A DNA stretch of 64,000 nucleotides from an uncultured Lachnospiraceae bacterium. GTDB lineage: Bacteria > Bacillota > Clostridia > Lachnospirales > Lachnospiraceae. Below, piece by piece: positions 28,301-35,380 of this stretch. Where the stretch lies: NCBI GenBank assembly GCA_944383765.1, contig CALWQT010000001.1, positions 434,001 to 498,000 on the forward strand, given 5' to 3'. Within the stretch, counting starts at the first letter, position 1. Each line of letters begins with the position of its first letter. The translations under genes were made by a program, and so were the position numbers. The notes below the pieces were generated by a model, which ran no database searches, was not told where the DNA came from, and worked only from the letters and a program-made list of their open reading frames with translations.

Positions 28301-28943
28301 GGCATGGGTGGTTCGGATTCAATGCCTGCTTACGGAATGCAGCCAGTGCGTCCCAATCCATCATTTCTTTCAGGTCGTCATAATCCCAGGTTTCGATCTT
28401 CTGGATCTCGTGGGAAGTACGGAAACCATCAAAGAAGTTAATAAACGGAATCTTACCTGTCAGAGCAGCCAGATGAGCTACCGGAGTCAGATCCATAACT
28501 TCCTGTACACTGGATTCACACAGCATTGCGCAGCCTGTCTGACGGCAAGCATATACGTCGGAATGATCGCCGAAAATTGACAGCGCATGGCTTGCAAGAG
28601 CTCTTGCAGATACGTTAAATACGCCTGGAAGCTGCTCACCTGCGATTTTATAAAGGTTGGGGATCATAAGTAACAGACCCTGAGATGCCGTGTAGGTGGT
28701 GGTCAGCGCACCTGCAGCAAGGGAACCGTGTACAGCACCAGCAGCACCAGCCTCGGACTGCATCTCGGTAATCTGTACCGGACGTCCGAAGATGTTCAGC
28801 CTTCCATCGGTTGCCCACTCATCTGTATGCTCCGGCATAACAGAAGAAGGGGTAATCGGATACATAGCGGCCACTTCTGTAAACGCATACGATGCATGAG
28901 CCGCAGCTTCATTGCCATCCATGGTTTTCATTTTTCTTGCCAT
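25392..28943 (-). CDS. nifJ: Pyruvate:ferredoxin (flavodoxin) oxidoreductase
   Basis: A 1183-residue single-chain enzyme converting pyruvate and CoA to acetyl-CoA, CO2 and reduced ferredoxin, the main pyruvate route in anaerobes. Domains in order: pyrimidine-binding domain with YPITPSSVMPEHTDEWA (about 28-45), the transketolase C-like domain, the gamma domain with NPAYVRKYNMV, a two-cluster ferredoxin domain (CIQCNFCSYVC and CTGCGSCANVC, about 680-745), then the TPP/proximal-cluster domain with CAGCGETPY and GDGWAYDIGFGG (about 960). Start 28943 follows GAGGAGG at 8 bases; a longer frame start lacks a site. Full family length. Transcribed alone with a leader of about 140 bases. Confidence 0.97.
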   Translation of the reverse strand: MARKMKTMDGNEAAAHASYAFTEVAAMYPITPSSVMPEHTDEWATDGRLNIFGRPVQITEMQSEAGAAGAVHGSLAAGALTTTYTASQGLLLMIPNLYKIAGEQLPGVFNVSARALASHALSIFGDHSDVYACRQTGCAMLCESSVQEVMDLTPVAHLAALTGKIPFINFFDGFRTSHEIQKIETWDYDDLKEMMDWDALAAFRKQALNPNHPCQRGSAQNPDIFFQAREACNPYYDALPAIVQDYMDKVNAKLGTDYKLFNYYGAADAEHVIVAMGSVNETIEETIDYLAKQGKKVGLVKVRLYRPFSAEALVAAIPSTVKQITVLDRTKEPGSLGEPLYLDVVAALKGTQFNDVPVYTGRYGLGSKDTTPAQIVAVYENTDKKKFTIGIVDDVTNLSLPVGAPLVTTPEGTINCKFWGLGADGTVGANKNSIKIIGDNTDMYAQAYFDYDSKKSGGVTMSHLRFGHEKIKSTYLIKQANFVACHNPAYVRKYNMVQELVDGGTFLLNCPWDMKGLEAHLPGQVKKFIADHNINFYIIDGVKIGIETGMGSTRINTILQSAFFKLANIIPEERAIELMKEAAQKTYGRKGEDVVKKNWAAIEEGAKQVVKVEVPESWKSCADEGLDMAHVSEGRKDVVDFVNNIQAKVNAQEGYSLPVSAFKDYVDGSTPSGSSAYEKRGIAVNVPAWNSDNCIQCNFCSYVCPHAVIRPVVLNEAEAAGAPAEMKKIPMTGMPGYYFSMTVSALDCTGCGSCANVCPGKKGEKALTMESLEKNLGEQAIFDFGQKVAEKPEVLEKFKETTVKGSQFKQPLLEFSGACAGCGETPYAKLITQLFGDRMYIANATGCSSIWGNSSPSTPYTVNRRGQGPAWDNSLFEDNAEFGYGMLLANNALRDWLKDKVTAVYESEKSSDEVKAACKEWLDTFTVGALNGAATDKLVAALEGVDCPVCKEILENKDFLAKKSQWVFGGDGWAYDIGFGGVDHVLASGKDINVMVFDTEVYSNTGGQSAKSTPIGAVAQFAAGGKEIKKKDLAGIAMSYGYVYVAMISMGADYNQTVKALAEAEAYPGPSLIIAYAPCINHGIKAGMGKAQTEEKKAVESGYWHMFRYNPALKAEGKNPFTLDSKAPTGDYKEFLKGEVRYTSLALKNPKRAEVLFEKAAENAKERYKYLTRLSSLYAPDEE

Positions 28944-29087
28944 TGATTTGTCCTCCTCAAATGAAATGTGAAATATTGTATAGATTGTCCCCCCTGTTAC
29001 AGCCATGGGCCAACATCTGAATACAGATATCAGATTCTCTGCATCATAAAAAATGGTCCCTGTAAAAAGAGGGAGTGACCTACCATG

Positions 29088-29115
29088 ATTATAGCAAAAG
29101 TTTCCTAAAAAGCAA
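29088..29115 (-). promoter_or_regulatory. Probable nifJ promoter overlapping the upstream terminator
   Basis: A perfect TATAAT (29088-29093, minus) with a weak TTGCTT (29110-29115) at 16 bases. The -35 region lies in the T-run of the terminator at 29116-29159. Confidence 0.5.
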
Positions 29116-29159
29116 AGAGATTGTTCGTAAAAATAAGTATTATTTTACGAACAATCTCT
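29116..29159 (-). terminator. Terminator after the VanW-family gene
   Basis: A long stem AGAGATTGTTCGTAAAA/TTTTACGAACAATCTCT with a short AT-rich loop; TTTGCTTTTT follows on the minus strand. Confidence 0.85.
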
Positions 29160-29182
29160 CTTCTATATCCTTATTTTCAGGC

Positions 29183-30955
29183 CTATGTCGTTCCGGGAAC
29201 ATTTCCGTTTTCCTGTCCTGGATGAGGTGCAATTACATTCTGGCTGCTCTCCTGACTGCTTTCTGACGGCTGTGTTTCTGATGCAGGCGCACTCGTCTGA
29301 GGCACCGTCGTTTCCGGAACTGTCTGGGAGGCTGAGGTACCTGCCTCTCCTCCCGGTCCACTGGTCGATGATGATGCGCCATTTGACACTTCTACAGTGC
29401 TTCCATCAACCGTAGGAATCGTCATATCCGGATTCAGAGATTCTACAGTTTCCCCTGTACCTTCCGTAGTAACCTGGGTATCCGTATCATTTCTCTTGAT
29501 CACAGCTGCATGTCCCAGATAGGTACTGTTATGGAGACGTTCATCACTGATCACTTCTCCATTCTTCTTGATCACCAGATTAGTGGTCCAACGGCTTCCG
29601 TTGGTGGCTTCCTTAATCACTTTTTCTGTATGGGGAGGAAGTGTCTGGTCGTCCTGATATTCTGGAGCTGGAGGGTCAAGTTCCGCCACTTTTTCAGAAT
29701 GCATGGAATATGTGACACCTTCTTCCAGGATTGGAATACCTACTACAGAAATCGTCAGTTTAATTTTCCCGCTCAGGCTTCCTTCCAATTTTGCTCTCAG
29801 CGCAATCGCCGTATCCGAATTATTGACAAACTTCATATCCGGTCCGCCGTAGCTGACTGCAGCATCTTCTCCCGGGGTTACATAGGAAGGTTCAAAACTA
29901 TGGGCATGACGCTCCGTAGTTTTCAATCCTGCAAATACTACTGCATTATACAAAGTAGAAGACACCTGGCAGACGCCGCCTCCTGGCTCTTCCACCAGTT
30001 TTCCATCCAGATATGCACCTGCCGGCTGATAGCCCTTGGATTCAGACCGGGGACCAGTGGTGTCGTTAAAAGAGAACTCCTCCCCCGGCTGTATGATCAG
30101 GCCTTCCAGCGTCTCACTTGCCAGTTTGATATTGGTATTTCTGGCTTTATTTGCCGTAGTTGTAGTGGAATACTGACCGATCACCTGATACATTTCTTTT
30201 GCTTCCGCCTCTGTAATCTCCGGATCCTGCTCTACTCCCACAGCTTCTATCACTGCGTCAAATTCCTTTGCTGCAAGTTTTGCAGTAATATCTGATATCA
30301 GTTTTTCCTGATCGATCACCAGTCCTTTTTCTTCACCGGAATAAATAAATGTTCCCTTTTCTTTATCAAACCCGGAAATCTCACCATTTTTTGCCGGTTT
30401 ATCCCATTTTTCCGCTGCTGCTGCCGCCTGTGCAGAAATCAGTTCCTCCATTCCTGTCACATCAAGGCTGTAGGTTTCCTGGGGTTCCTGCGTTGAAAAA
30501 ATCTCATCCAGCAGCTGCTCCACCCGCTCTTCAATCAGATTCTCCATCTCATACTCTTCTCCCTCATAGGAGATTTTCATAGACCAGGCATAATTAGCCA
30601 TGATAGCTTCTTTTGCCTGCTCTCTGGACATACCTGTTACCGAAACACCGTCTACTGTCACATTTTTTTCCAGAGACTCTTCCAATGCCGTTTCTTCCTG
30701 CACCTTGTCTCCTCCGCAGCCTTTCGCCCACAGAGCAATGACCAGGATCAGGATGATCGCTATCACTCCAACTATCGCAACTTTTGTGTAATCTTTTCTG
30801 GAATTCCGTCTTCTGCCTCTGCCGCTGCCGCCGGAAGAACGCTTGGCCCCAGCACTGCTTCTGGAATTTCTGGAGCCTGTGTAACCGCTCCTTCCAGACT
30901 GGGACTTCCCTCTGGAAGCACTTCTTCTGGTTCTGTTGTCTTCGTAAAGATTCAT
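29183..30955 (-). CDS. VanW family membrane-anchored envelope protein (YoaR-like)
   Basis: A 590-residue protein. The first 55 residues are very rich in Arg, Ser and Gly and should be cytoplasmic; one transmembrane helix follows (about 59-78). Then come peptidoglycan-binding-4-type repeats (VTVDGVSVTGMSREQAKEA) to about 260, the VanW domain (about 290-420) with PGEEFSFNDTTGPR, GGGVCQVSSTLYNAV and ERHAHSFEPSYV, and a G5-like segment. The C-terminal 100 residues are Ser/Thr/Pro/Gly-rich and disordered. VanW proteins occur in glycopeptide clusters but this chromosomal form is common in Clostridia; the biochemical role is unknown. A TATACT at 31033-31038 (minus) is a possible -10. The ribosome site is weak (GGGTG). 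Confidence 0.9.
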   Translation of the reverse strand: MNLYEDNRTRRSASRGKSQSGRSGYTGSRNSRSSAGAKRSSGGSGRGRRRNSRKDYTKVAIVGVIAIILILVIALWAKGCGGDKVQEETALEESLEKNVTVDGVSVTGMSREQAKEAIMANYAWSMKISYEGEEYEMENLIEERVEQLLDEIFSTQEPQETYSLDVTGMEELISAQAAAAAEKWDKPAKNGEISGFDKEKGTFIYSGEEKGLVIDQEKLISDITAKLAAKEFDAVIEAVGVEQDPEITEAEAKEMYQVIGQYSTTTTANKARNTNIKLASETLEGLIIQPGEEFSFNDTTGPRSESKGYQPAGAYLDGKLVEEPGGGVCQVSSTLYNAVVFAGLKTTERHAHSFEPSYVTPGEDAAVSYGGPDMKFVNNSDTAIALRAKLEGSLSGKIKLTISVVGIPILEEGVTYSMHSEKVAELDPPAPEYQDDQTLPPHTEKVIKEATNGSRWTTNLVIKKNGEVISDERLHNSTYLGHAAVIKRNDTDTQVTTEGTGETVESLNPDMTIPTVDGSTVEVSNGASSSTSGPGGEAGTSASQTVPETTVPQTSAPASETQPSESSQESSQNVIAPHPGQENGNVPGTT

Positions 30956-31099
30956 AATTTATTTTCACCCATTCTCTGATAGTTTATTTCCATGAGTTCC
31001 ACCATTTGCCAGGCCGATAACTCACAGCATAAAGTATAACATACTTTTTTCAAAAAAAAACTCCAATTTTTCTTACATTTCCCAAAAGTTTTTTTGTGT

Positions 31100-31128
31100 T
31101 TTACTTATTTGTAAAATCATGTTACCAT
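31100..31128 (+). promoter_or_regulatory. Possible promoter of the PHP gene
   Basis: TTTACT (31100-31105), 17-base spacer, TACCAT (31123-31128); both boxes match 4 of 6. Confidence 0.35.
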
Positions 31129-31170
31129 ACCATTGAAAAAATATTACAAAATGATTTTATGGAGGTTTTT

Positions 31171-32043
31171 ATGTCTTATATTGATCTTCATGTACATTCT
31201 ACCGCTTCTGATGGCACCTGCTCTCCTGCCCAGTTGATTCCGCTTGCATCAGAAGCAGGTCTGAGTGCCATTGCCCTCACAGACCATGACACCATCAGCG
31301 GCATCCCGGAAGCACTCCATGCCTCTCATTCTTCTTCCGTGGAAGTCATTCCAGGCATCGAGCTGTCTGCTGTCTGGCAGGAAAAAGAAATCCATATCCT
31401 CGGTCTCTTCCTGGATGTTGAAAACACCCGCCTGAATCAATTTCTGGAACAAATGCGCCAGCTTCGGGAAGAACGCAATGACGAGATCATACGGCGTCTG
31501 GCAAAAGCAGGTTTTTCCATGACCAGAGAAGAACTGACCGGTGAAAATCCAGAGACTGTGATCACCCGTGCACATTTTGCCAGAGTAATGGTGGAAAAAC
31601 ATTACGTTTCTTCCACCAAAGAAGCATTCCACCGTTATCTGGAACCAGGCTGCCCATACTGTCCCAGAAAAGAACGGGTTACTCCGGAAGCTGCCATGGA
31701 TATCCTGACTTCTACCCATGCATTTCCTGCCCTAGCCCACCCGCTTCTCTATAAATTCAGCAATCAGGACCTGGACAATCTGGTTGCCTTCCTGAAAACG
31801 CTTGGACTGGAGGGGCTGGAAGTGTATCATTCTTCCTGCAACCGTTATGAAAATTCCAAGCTGAAGGCCCTGGCTTCCAAATACTCTCTCCTTCCCACAG
31901 GCGGATCAGATTTTCATGGAGAAAACAAGCCGGATATCCGCATTGGAACAGGCCGTGGCAATCTTCACATATCCTCCCTCCTTCTGGACGATATCAGGAA
32001 GCGGCATGCACTATTTTTCCCAGAAGATAAGGGCTTTTTTTAG
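31171..32043 (+). CDS. PHP domain phosphoesterase (RNase AM/YciV-like)
   Basis: A 290-residue metal-dependent phosphoesterase. Metal-site motifs in order: DLHVHSTASDG (about 4-14), LTDHDT (about 36), GIELS (about 64), PALAHP (about 186), EVYHSSC (about 222) and GSDFHG (about 245). This arrangement matches the YciV group, whose characterised members remove 3'-phosphate from short nucleotides or act as 5'-3' exonucleases; substrate here is unproven. GGAGG lies 5 bases before the ATG at 31171. An in-frame ATG four codons earlier lies on the ribosome site and is less likely. Confidence 0.9.
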   Translation: MSYIDLHVHSTASDGTCSPAQLIPLASEAGLSAIALTDHDTISGIPEALHASHSSSVEVIPGIELSAVWQEKEIHILGLFLDVENTRLNQFLEQMRQLREERNDEIIRRLAKAGFSMTREELTGENPETVITRAHFARVMVEKHYVSSTKEAFHRYLEPGCPYCPRKERVTPEAAMDILTSTHAFPALAHPLLYKFSNQDLDNLVAFLKTLGLEGLEVYHSSCNRYENSKLKALASKYSLLPTGGSDFHGENKPDIRIGTGRGNLHISSLLLDDIRKRHALFFPEDKGFF

Positions 32044-32055
32044 GAATTTTGTTTC

Positions 32056-32084
32056 TTGTGTTGCCAGACACATTTTGCTATACT
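32056..32084 (+). promoter_or_regulatory. Promoter of the 78-residue conserved protein gene
   Basis: TTGTGT (32056-32061), 17-base spacer, TATACT (32079-32084). Confidence 0.55.
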
Positions 32085-32132
32085 AATAGCGAACAAGGAA
32101 GATAATTTTTCAAGCAGAGGAGGATTTTCAAA

Positions 32133-32369
32133 ATGAAGATTCAGAATATTACAGATGTAGAAGGATTTTTTAAAGTAATTGATTCCTGCAAAGGAGTTGT
32201 AGAGCTGGTTTCCCCAGAAGGAGACAGAATTAACCTGAAATCAAAACTGAGCCAGTATCTGTCTATGGCAACCCTGTTTTCCAACGGTTATATCAACGAA
32301 CTGGATCTGGTTGCACATGAGAAAGATGATATTGAACGTCTGATCAAATATATGTATCAGGGTGAATAA
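32133..32369 (+). CDS. Small conserved cytoplasmic protein of unknown function
   Basis: A 78-residue soluble protein with no signal or membrane segment. It reads as an alpha/beta fold: MKIQNITDVEGFFKVIDSCKG, VELVSPEGDRINL, a helix KLSQYLSMATLFS, and an acidic C-terminal helix EKDDIERLIKYM. Own promoter, GGAGGA ribosome site and terminator support a real gene. I recall similar small proteins in Lachnospiraceae annotated under unhelpful names, but I recognise no function. Confidence 0.8.
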   Translation: MKIQNITDVEGFFKVIDSCKGVVELVSPEGDRINLKSKLSQYLSMATLFSNGYINELDLVAHEKDDIERLIKYMYQGE

Positions 32370-32392
32370 TCCCGTTATATAAAAACAGAAAG

Positions 32393-32438
32393 AAAAGAGG
32401 TATCCCAAACGTCTCAGATACAGATGGGAGACCTCTTT
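32393..32438. terminator. Bidirectional terminator
   Basis: AAAAGAGGT-TCCCA pairs with TGGGA-ACCTCTTTT (one mismatch) around a 17-base loop; T-run on the plus strand, serving the 78-residue gene and the AI-2E permease gene. Confidence 0.7.
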
Positions 32439-32441
32439 TTT

Positions 32442-33581
32442 CTATTCTTTACCCTTTTTGTTTTTCTTTGCCAAAGTCCTGCGATTCACTTCATCCCGCA
32501 GCAGGGAATACAGAAGCGAGCATAACGGTATGAAGATCAGCATACCCACAACTCCCATCAGACTTCCCCCTATGGTTACAGCCGCCAGGACCCAGATAGA
32601 CGGAAGGCCTACCGAATTTCCCACCACATGAGGATAGATCAGGTTTCCTTCAATCTGCTGGAGTATCAGAAATACCGCCAGAAATTCCAGCGCACTGACC
32701 GGATTTACCATCAGCATCAGAAAGATTCCGACAGCACAGCCAATAAAAGCTCCAAACACCGGAATCAATGCGGTAAATGCGATGAGAACCCCGATCAGCA
32801 GCGCATATGGCATCTGTAGTACTGACATGGTAATAAAAAACAGAGTTCCCAGAATCACCGCTTCTACGCACTGCCCTGCAAGAAAACTGGAAAAAATTTT
32901 TTCTGCCCTGCCCACGATCTCAATCAGCCTTTCCGCCTTTTTTTCCTGCAAAAATGCACGTACAATTTTTTTCCCCTGCCTTACCAGAGTTTCCTTCTGA
33001 AGCAGGAGGTAAATAGAAAAAATAAAGCCAATGCCAAAATCCGCAAATCCATTGGCAATGGATAATGCAGCGCTGACCGTACTGTTAAGTACAGACCCAG
33101 CTCCATTTTTAAAGAAAAAGATGATTTCCTGAAACAATGCCGCCCAGTCTATCTCAATTTCTTCAATATACCTGACAATCTCCGGATATTGGGAAAATAA
33201 CGTCACTGCCTGAGTCAGTGTGATTTCTACAAAAGCAGGAATACTTTCGCTGAGCGTCATCGTTGTTTTTACAACTTCCGGAATTACCACAAACATCACC
33301 AGCAGAAGTACCCCTCCTACTAATACGATCGTAAGAACCAGGCTAAGAGGACGATGCCACTTTTTCTGTTCCCTTTTCCCCTTTATCAGGGACTCAATCC
33401 GTCTCATAGGTACATTCAGTACAAACGCAATCGCCCCGCCCAGTAAAAATGGGGAGATCATATCAAAAATCCTGAGCAGTACTGCCAGGCATTTTTCATA
33501 ATGAATTGCCGCAGCTGCAACGATAACTGCAAACAGAATGATTCCTCTTACTTTTTTTACCGTTTCATCTGTCAAATTCAT
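32442..33581 (-). CDS. AI-2E family transporter (PerM/YdiK-type)
   Basis: A 379-residue membrane protein with about eight hydrophobic segments. Family features are the long central amphipathic region (about 115-160), the AGQCVEAVILGTLFF helix (about 235) and the C-terminal EGNLIYPHVVGNSVGLPSIWVL, the best-conserved stretch. Members export diverse small molecules; autoinducer-2 export is shown for few, so the name is generic. It starts 17 bases inside the 3' end of the alanyl-tRNA editing gene, giving a coupled operon. Confidence 0.9.
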   Translation of the reverse strand: MNLTDETVKKVRGIILFAVIVAAAAIHYEKCLAVLLRIFDMISPFLLGGAIAFVLNVPMRRIESLIKGKREQKKWHRPLSLVLTIVLVGGVLLLVMFVVIPEVVKTTMTLSESIPAFVEITLTQAVTLFSQYPEIVRYIEEIEIDWAALFQEIIFFFKNGAGSVLNSTVSAALSIANGFADFGIGFIFSIYLLLQKETLVRQGKKIVRAFLQEKKAERLIEIVGRAEKIFSSFLAGQCVEAVILGTLFFITMSVLQMPYALLIGVLIAFTALIPVFGAFIGCAVGIFLMLMVNPVSALEFLAVFLILQQIEGNLIYPHVVGNSVGLPSIWVLAAVTIGGSLMGVVGMLIFIPLCSLLYSLLRDEVNRRTLAKKNKKGKE

Positions 33582-34743
33582 CGCATTCCTCTTCCGCGCA
33601 CTGATAAAATACGCTTTCTATCTTTTCCCGGTCTGCCAGAAACGTCCCTTGGGCCATCAGGCTGCTTCCGCCGCCCTTCCCTTCCAACCTGCTGTTCATT
33701 TTCCTGGAAAATGCCTTCATATCACTCTGGCTGCTGCCTAAAACATAGGAATAGCCTCCATTCTGTTTTGGAGAACAAGCCAGTACGATACTGCCTTTTC
33801 CCTGCTCATAAAGCATCGTGCAGTATTTTCTCAGCTGGACCGGTTCCATCTCATCAAATACAGCAACGGGACCATCGCTATCCGGCATGGAAGCTGCTTT
33901 TCTTTCTGCCTCTGCCTGATGCAATCTTCCCACTTCCCCTTCCAGCCTTTGTTTTTCTTCTCTCAGCTTTCTGACTGCATCTACTACATCATCCCTCTTT
34001 GCCGCCAATAACACAGAAAGTTCTGCTATCTGTTTCTGTCTCTTTCTCACGCAGTCCAGGGCCTTTTCACCGCAGAGGAGAGAAATCCTGACACCACCTT
34101 TATAATGTATCATATCCAGGACCTTGATCAAACCCACTTCGCCCGTCCTGGCCACATGAGTACCGCAGCATGCGCAGACATCAACTCCCGGTATGGTAGC
34201 AATCCGTATGTTTCCCGTCAGCTCTTTTTTGCTCCGGTATTCCATATGTTTTAATGTTTCCTCATCCGGCACAGTTACCTCGATCGGCAGATTGGCAAAA
34301 ACCACCCGGTTTGCCTCTCTTTCTATCTGATCCAGTTCCTCTTCTGTCATCACTCCATTAAAATCAATGGTAATCTCTTCTTTTCCCATATGAAATCCCA
34401 CATTATCGTATCCAAACCGATTATGTATACAGCCGGTAATAATGTGTTCTCCGGAATGGGCCTGCATATGGGAAAATCTCCGTTCCCAATCCAGCACTCC
34501 CCGGACCCTGCTTCCAACTTCCAGAGGACCGTCTGTATAGTGGATCACTTCTCCACCTATTTCCTGCACATCCAATACCGTTACATTTCCCAAAGTCCCC
34601 GTATCGAAAGGCTGTCCCCCTCCCTCAGGGAAAAAGGCAGTCCTGTCCAGCGTTACTGCAAAACGTTCTTTTGTTTCCCTGCAGCCTGTCACAACTGCTG
34701 TAAACTCTTTTTCGTATGAAGATCTATCATATAACCGTTCCAT
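33565..34743 (-). CDS. AlaX-type alanyl-tRNA editing protein with DHHA1 domain
   Basis: A 392-residue free-standing trans-editing hydrolase that would deacylate Ser- or Gly-tRNA(Ala). The N-terminal AlaRS-like fold has TAFFPEGGGQPFDTG (about 38-52). The zinc site is HSGEH (about 93-97) plus CACCGTHV (about 186-193). A coiled region (about 225-280) leads to a DHHA1 domain (about 290-392) ending near GKGGGSSLMAQG, as in AlaRS. Start 34743 follows GAGGTG; a promoter at 34784-34811 overlaps any longer start. The window also holds full alaS, so this is an additional proofreading enzyme. Confidence 0.92.
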   Translation of the reverse strand: MERLYDRSSYEKEFTAVVTGCRETKERFAVTLDRTAFFPEGGGQPFDTGTLGNVTVLDVQEIGGEVIHYTDGPLEVGSRVRGVLDWERRFSHMQAHSGEHIITGCIHNRFGYDNVGFHMGKEEITIDFNGVMTEEELDQIEREANRVVFANLPIEVTVPDEETLKHMEYRSKKELTGNIRIATIPGVDVCACCGTHVARTGEVGLIKVLDMIHYKGGVRISLLCGEKALDCVRKRQKQIAELSVLLAAKRDDVVDAVRKLREEKQRLEGEVGRLHQAEAERKAASMPDSDGPVAVFDEMEPVQLRKYCTMLYEQGKGSIVLACSPKQNGGYSYVLGSSQSDMKAFSRKMNSRLEGKGGGSSLMAQGTFLADREKIESVFYQCAEEECDEFDR

Positions 34744-34783
34744 GTCATACACCTCATTGCCTGGATTTTGTCTTTTCTTTCCT

Positions 34784-34811
34784 ATTATACACAACTCTCT
34801 GGCTTCTTCAA
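34784..34811 (-). promoter_or_regulatory. Sigma-A promoter of the AlaX-AI-2E permease operon
   Basis: On the minus strand TTGAAG (34806-34811), 16-base spacer, TATAAT (34784-34789). Confidence 0.6.
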
Positions 34812-34845
34812 TCAGAGGAATTATAAATTTTTTCAAAAATGTGAA

Positions 34846-34873
34846 ACTGTGGCAAGCCGGTTCACATATGATG
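34846..34873 (+). promoter_or_regulatory. Possible sporulation-type (sigma-K/E-like) promoter of the Cys-rich gene
   Basis: CATATGATG (34865-34873) fits the mother-cell -10 pattern CATANNNT, with AC at 34846-34847, 17 bases upstream (16 is usual). No convincing sigma-A promoter is visible. The start would lie about 24 bases before the ATG. Weak motif evidence. Confidence 0.3.
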
Positions 34874-34903
34874 GAGTGTAATCATCTTATTGGAGGAACA
34901 AAC

Positions 34904-35134
34904 ATGAGTGATTTAGCGGCAACAAACTGTGGATGTGGTTGCGGATGTGAAGCAGGAGGAAACAACAGCGGATGTAACATTATCTTTTTATTACTGATCC
35001 TTTGCTGCTGTTGTGGAGAACATAACAATGGCTGCGGCAATAGTTGCGGCTGCGGAATGGGTTCTGACTGGATCTGGATTCTGATCCTGCTGTGCTGCTG
35101 CGGCGGCGGTTGGGGCGGAAACGGCTTCTGCTAA
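34904..35134 (+). CDS. Cys/Gly-rich double-hydrophobic microprotein (high-cysteine 'chorion HCB'-like family)
   Basis: A 76-residue protein with 16 cysteines and 18 glycines. Layout: NCGCGCGCEAGG, a first hydrophobic run IIFLLLIL ending in CCCC, a hinge HNNGCGNSCGCG, a second hydrophobic run WIWILILL ending in CCC, then GGGWGG. Two short hydrophobic runs each capped by a cysteine block suggest a membrane- or coat-associated, disulfide- or metal-linked peptide. Databases carry similar gut Clostridia proteins under the name chorion class high-cysteine HCB protein; the eukaryotic name carries no functional meaning. GGAGG lies 7 bases before the ATG. A longer in-frame start at 34742 overlaps the divergent promoter and is rejected. 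Confidence 0.85.
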   Translation: MSDLAATNCGCGCGCEAGGNNSGCNIIFLLLILCCCCGEHNNGCGNSCGCGMGSDWIWILILLCCCGGGWGGNGFC

Positions 35135-35149
35135 TTCGTCTGAATTCAT

Positions 35150-35186
35150 AAAAAGGGGCACGGTTCCAACCGTGCCTCCTTTTTTA
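35150..35186. terminator. Terminator shared by the Cys-rich gene and the 48-residue gene
   Basis: GGCACGGTT/AACCGTGCC stem with two-base loop; TTTTTT follows on the plus strand and AAAAA (TTTTT on minus) on the other side. Confidence 0.85.
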
Positions 35187-35192
35187 TCTCTC

Positions 35193-35339
35193 TTATTTTT
35201 CTTCATTCCTTCTTCTTTTCTTTTGAGTTTCCTGTTTCCTCACCATCGGTCCACTTCCCATTTTCTTCTGTCTGTTGTTCAGGCAATCTTCATCAATTTC
35301 GTAAACGGCATTTCCATCTATAACCAGGCGTGTCGCCAT
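35193..35339 (-). CDS. 48-residue basic microprotein
   Basis: An ATG at 35339 opens 48 codons to TAA at 35193. TAGGAGAG lies about 9-13 bases upstream and the shared terminator directly downstream. The protein starts MATRLVIDGNAVYEIDEDC, a compact beta-turn-beta-like unit, and ends in a Lys/Arg/Glu-rich tail (about 60% charged). It has one Cys. No membrane segment. Coding signs are the proper ribosome site, flanking terminator and non-random composition. It lies head-to-head with the 159-residue gene (42 bases apart) and tail-to-tail with the Cys-rich gene. Function unknown. Confidence 0.7.
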   Translation of the reverse strand: MATRLVIDGNAVYEIDEDCLNNRQKKMGSGPMVRKQETQKKRRRNEEK

Positions 35340-35380
35340 ATTTCATCACTCTCCTATCATGATTACTATATGCAGCAAGC

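Noticed and set aside
26826..28580. 584-codon open frame antisense to nifJ
   Set aside because: It lies wholly inside nifJ on the opposite strand, has no ribosome site and encodes a Cys/Ile/Ser/Tyr-rich, non-protein-like sequence; codon bias of nifJ explains the lack of stops.
33565..34743. Fragment of a second alaS
   Set aside because: It has its own start, full AlaX-type zinc site and DHHA1 domain; it is a complete free-standing editing protein.
34742..34903. 54-residue N-terminal extension of the Cys-rich protein
   Set aside because: It overlaps the divergent promoter and the AlaX start, and a clean GGAGG precedes ATG 34904.
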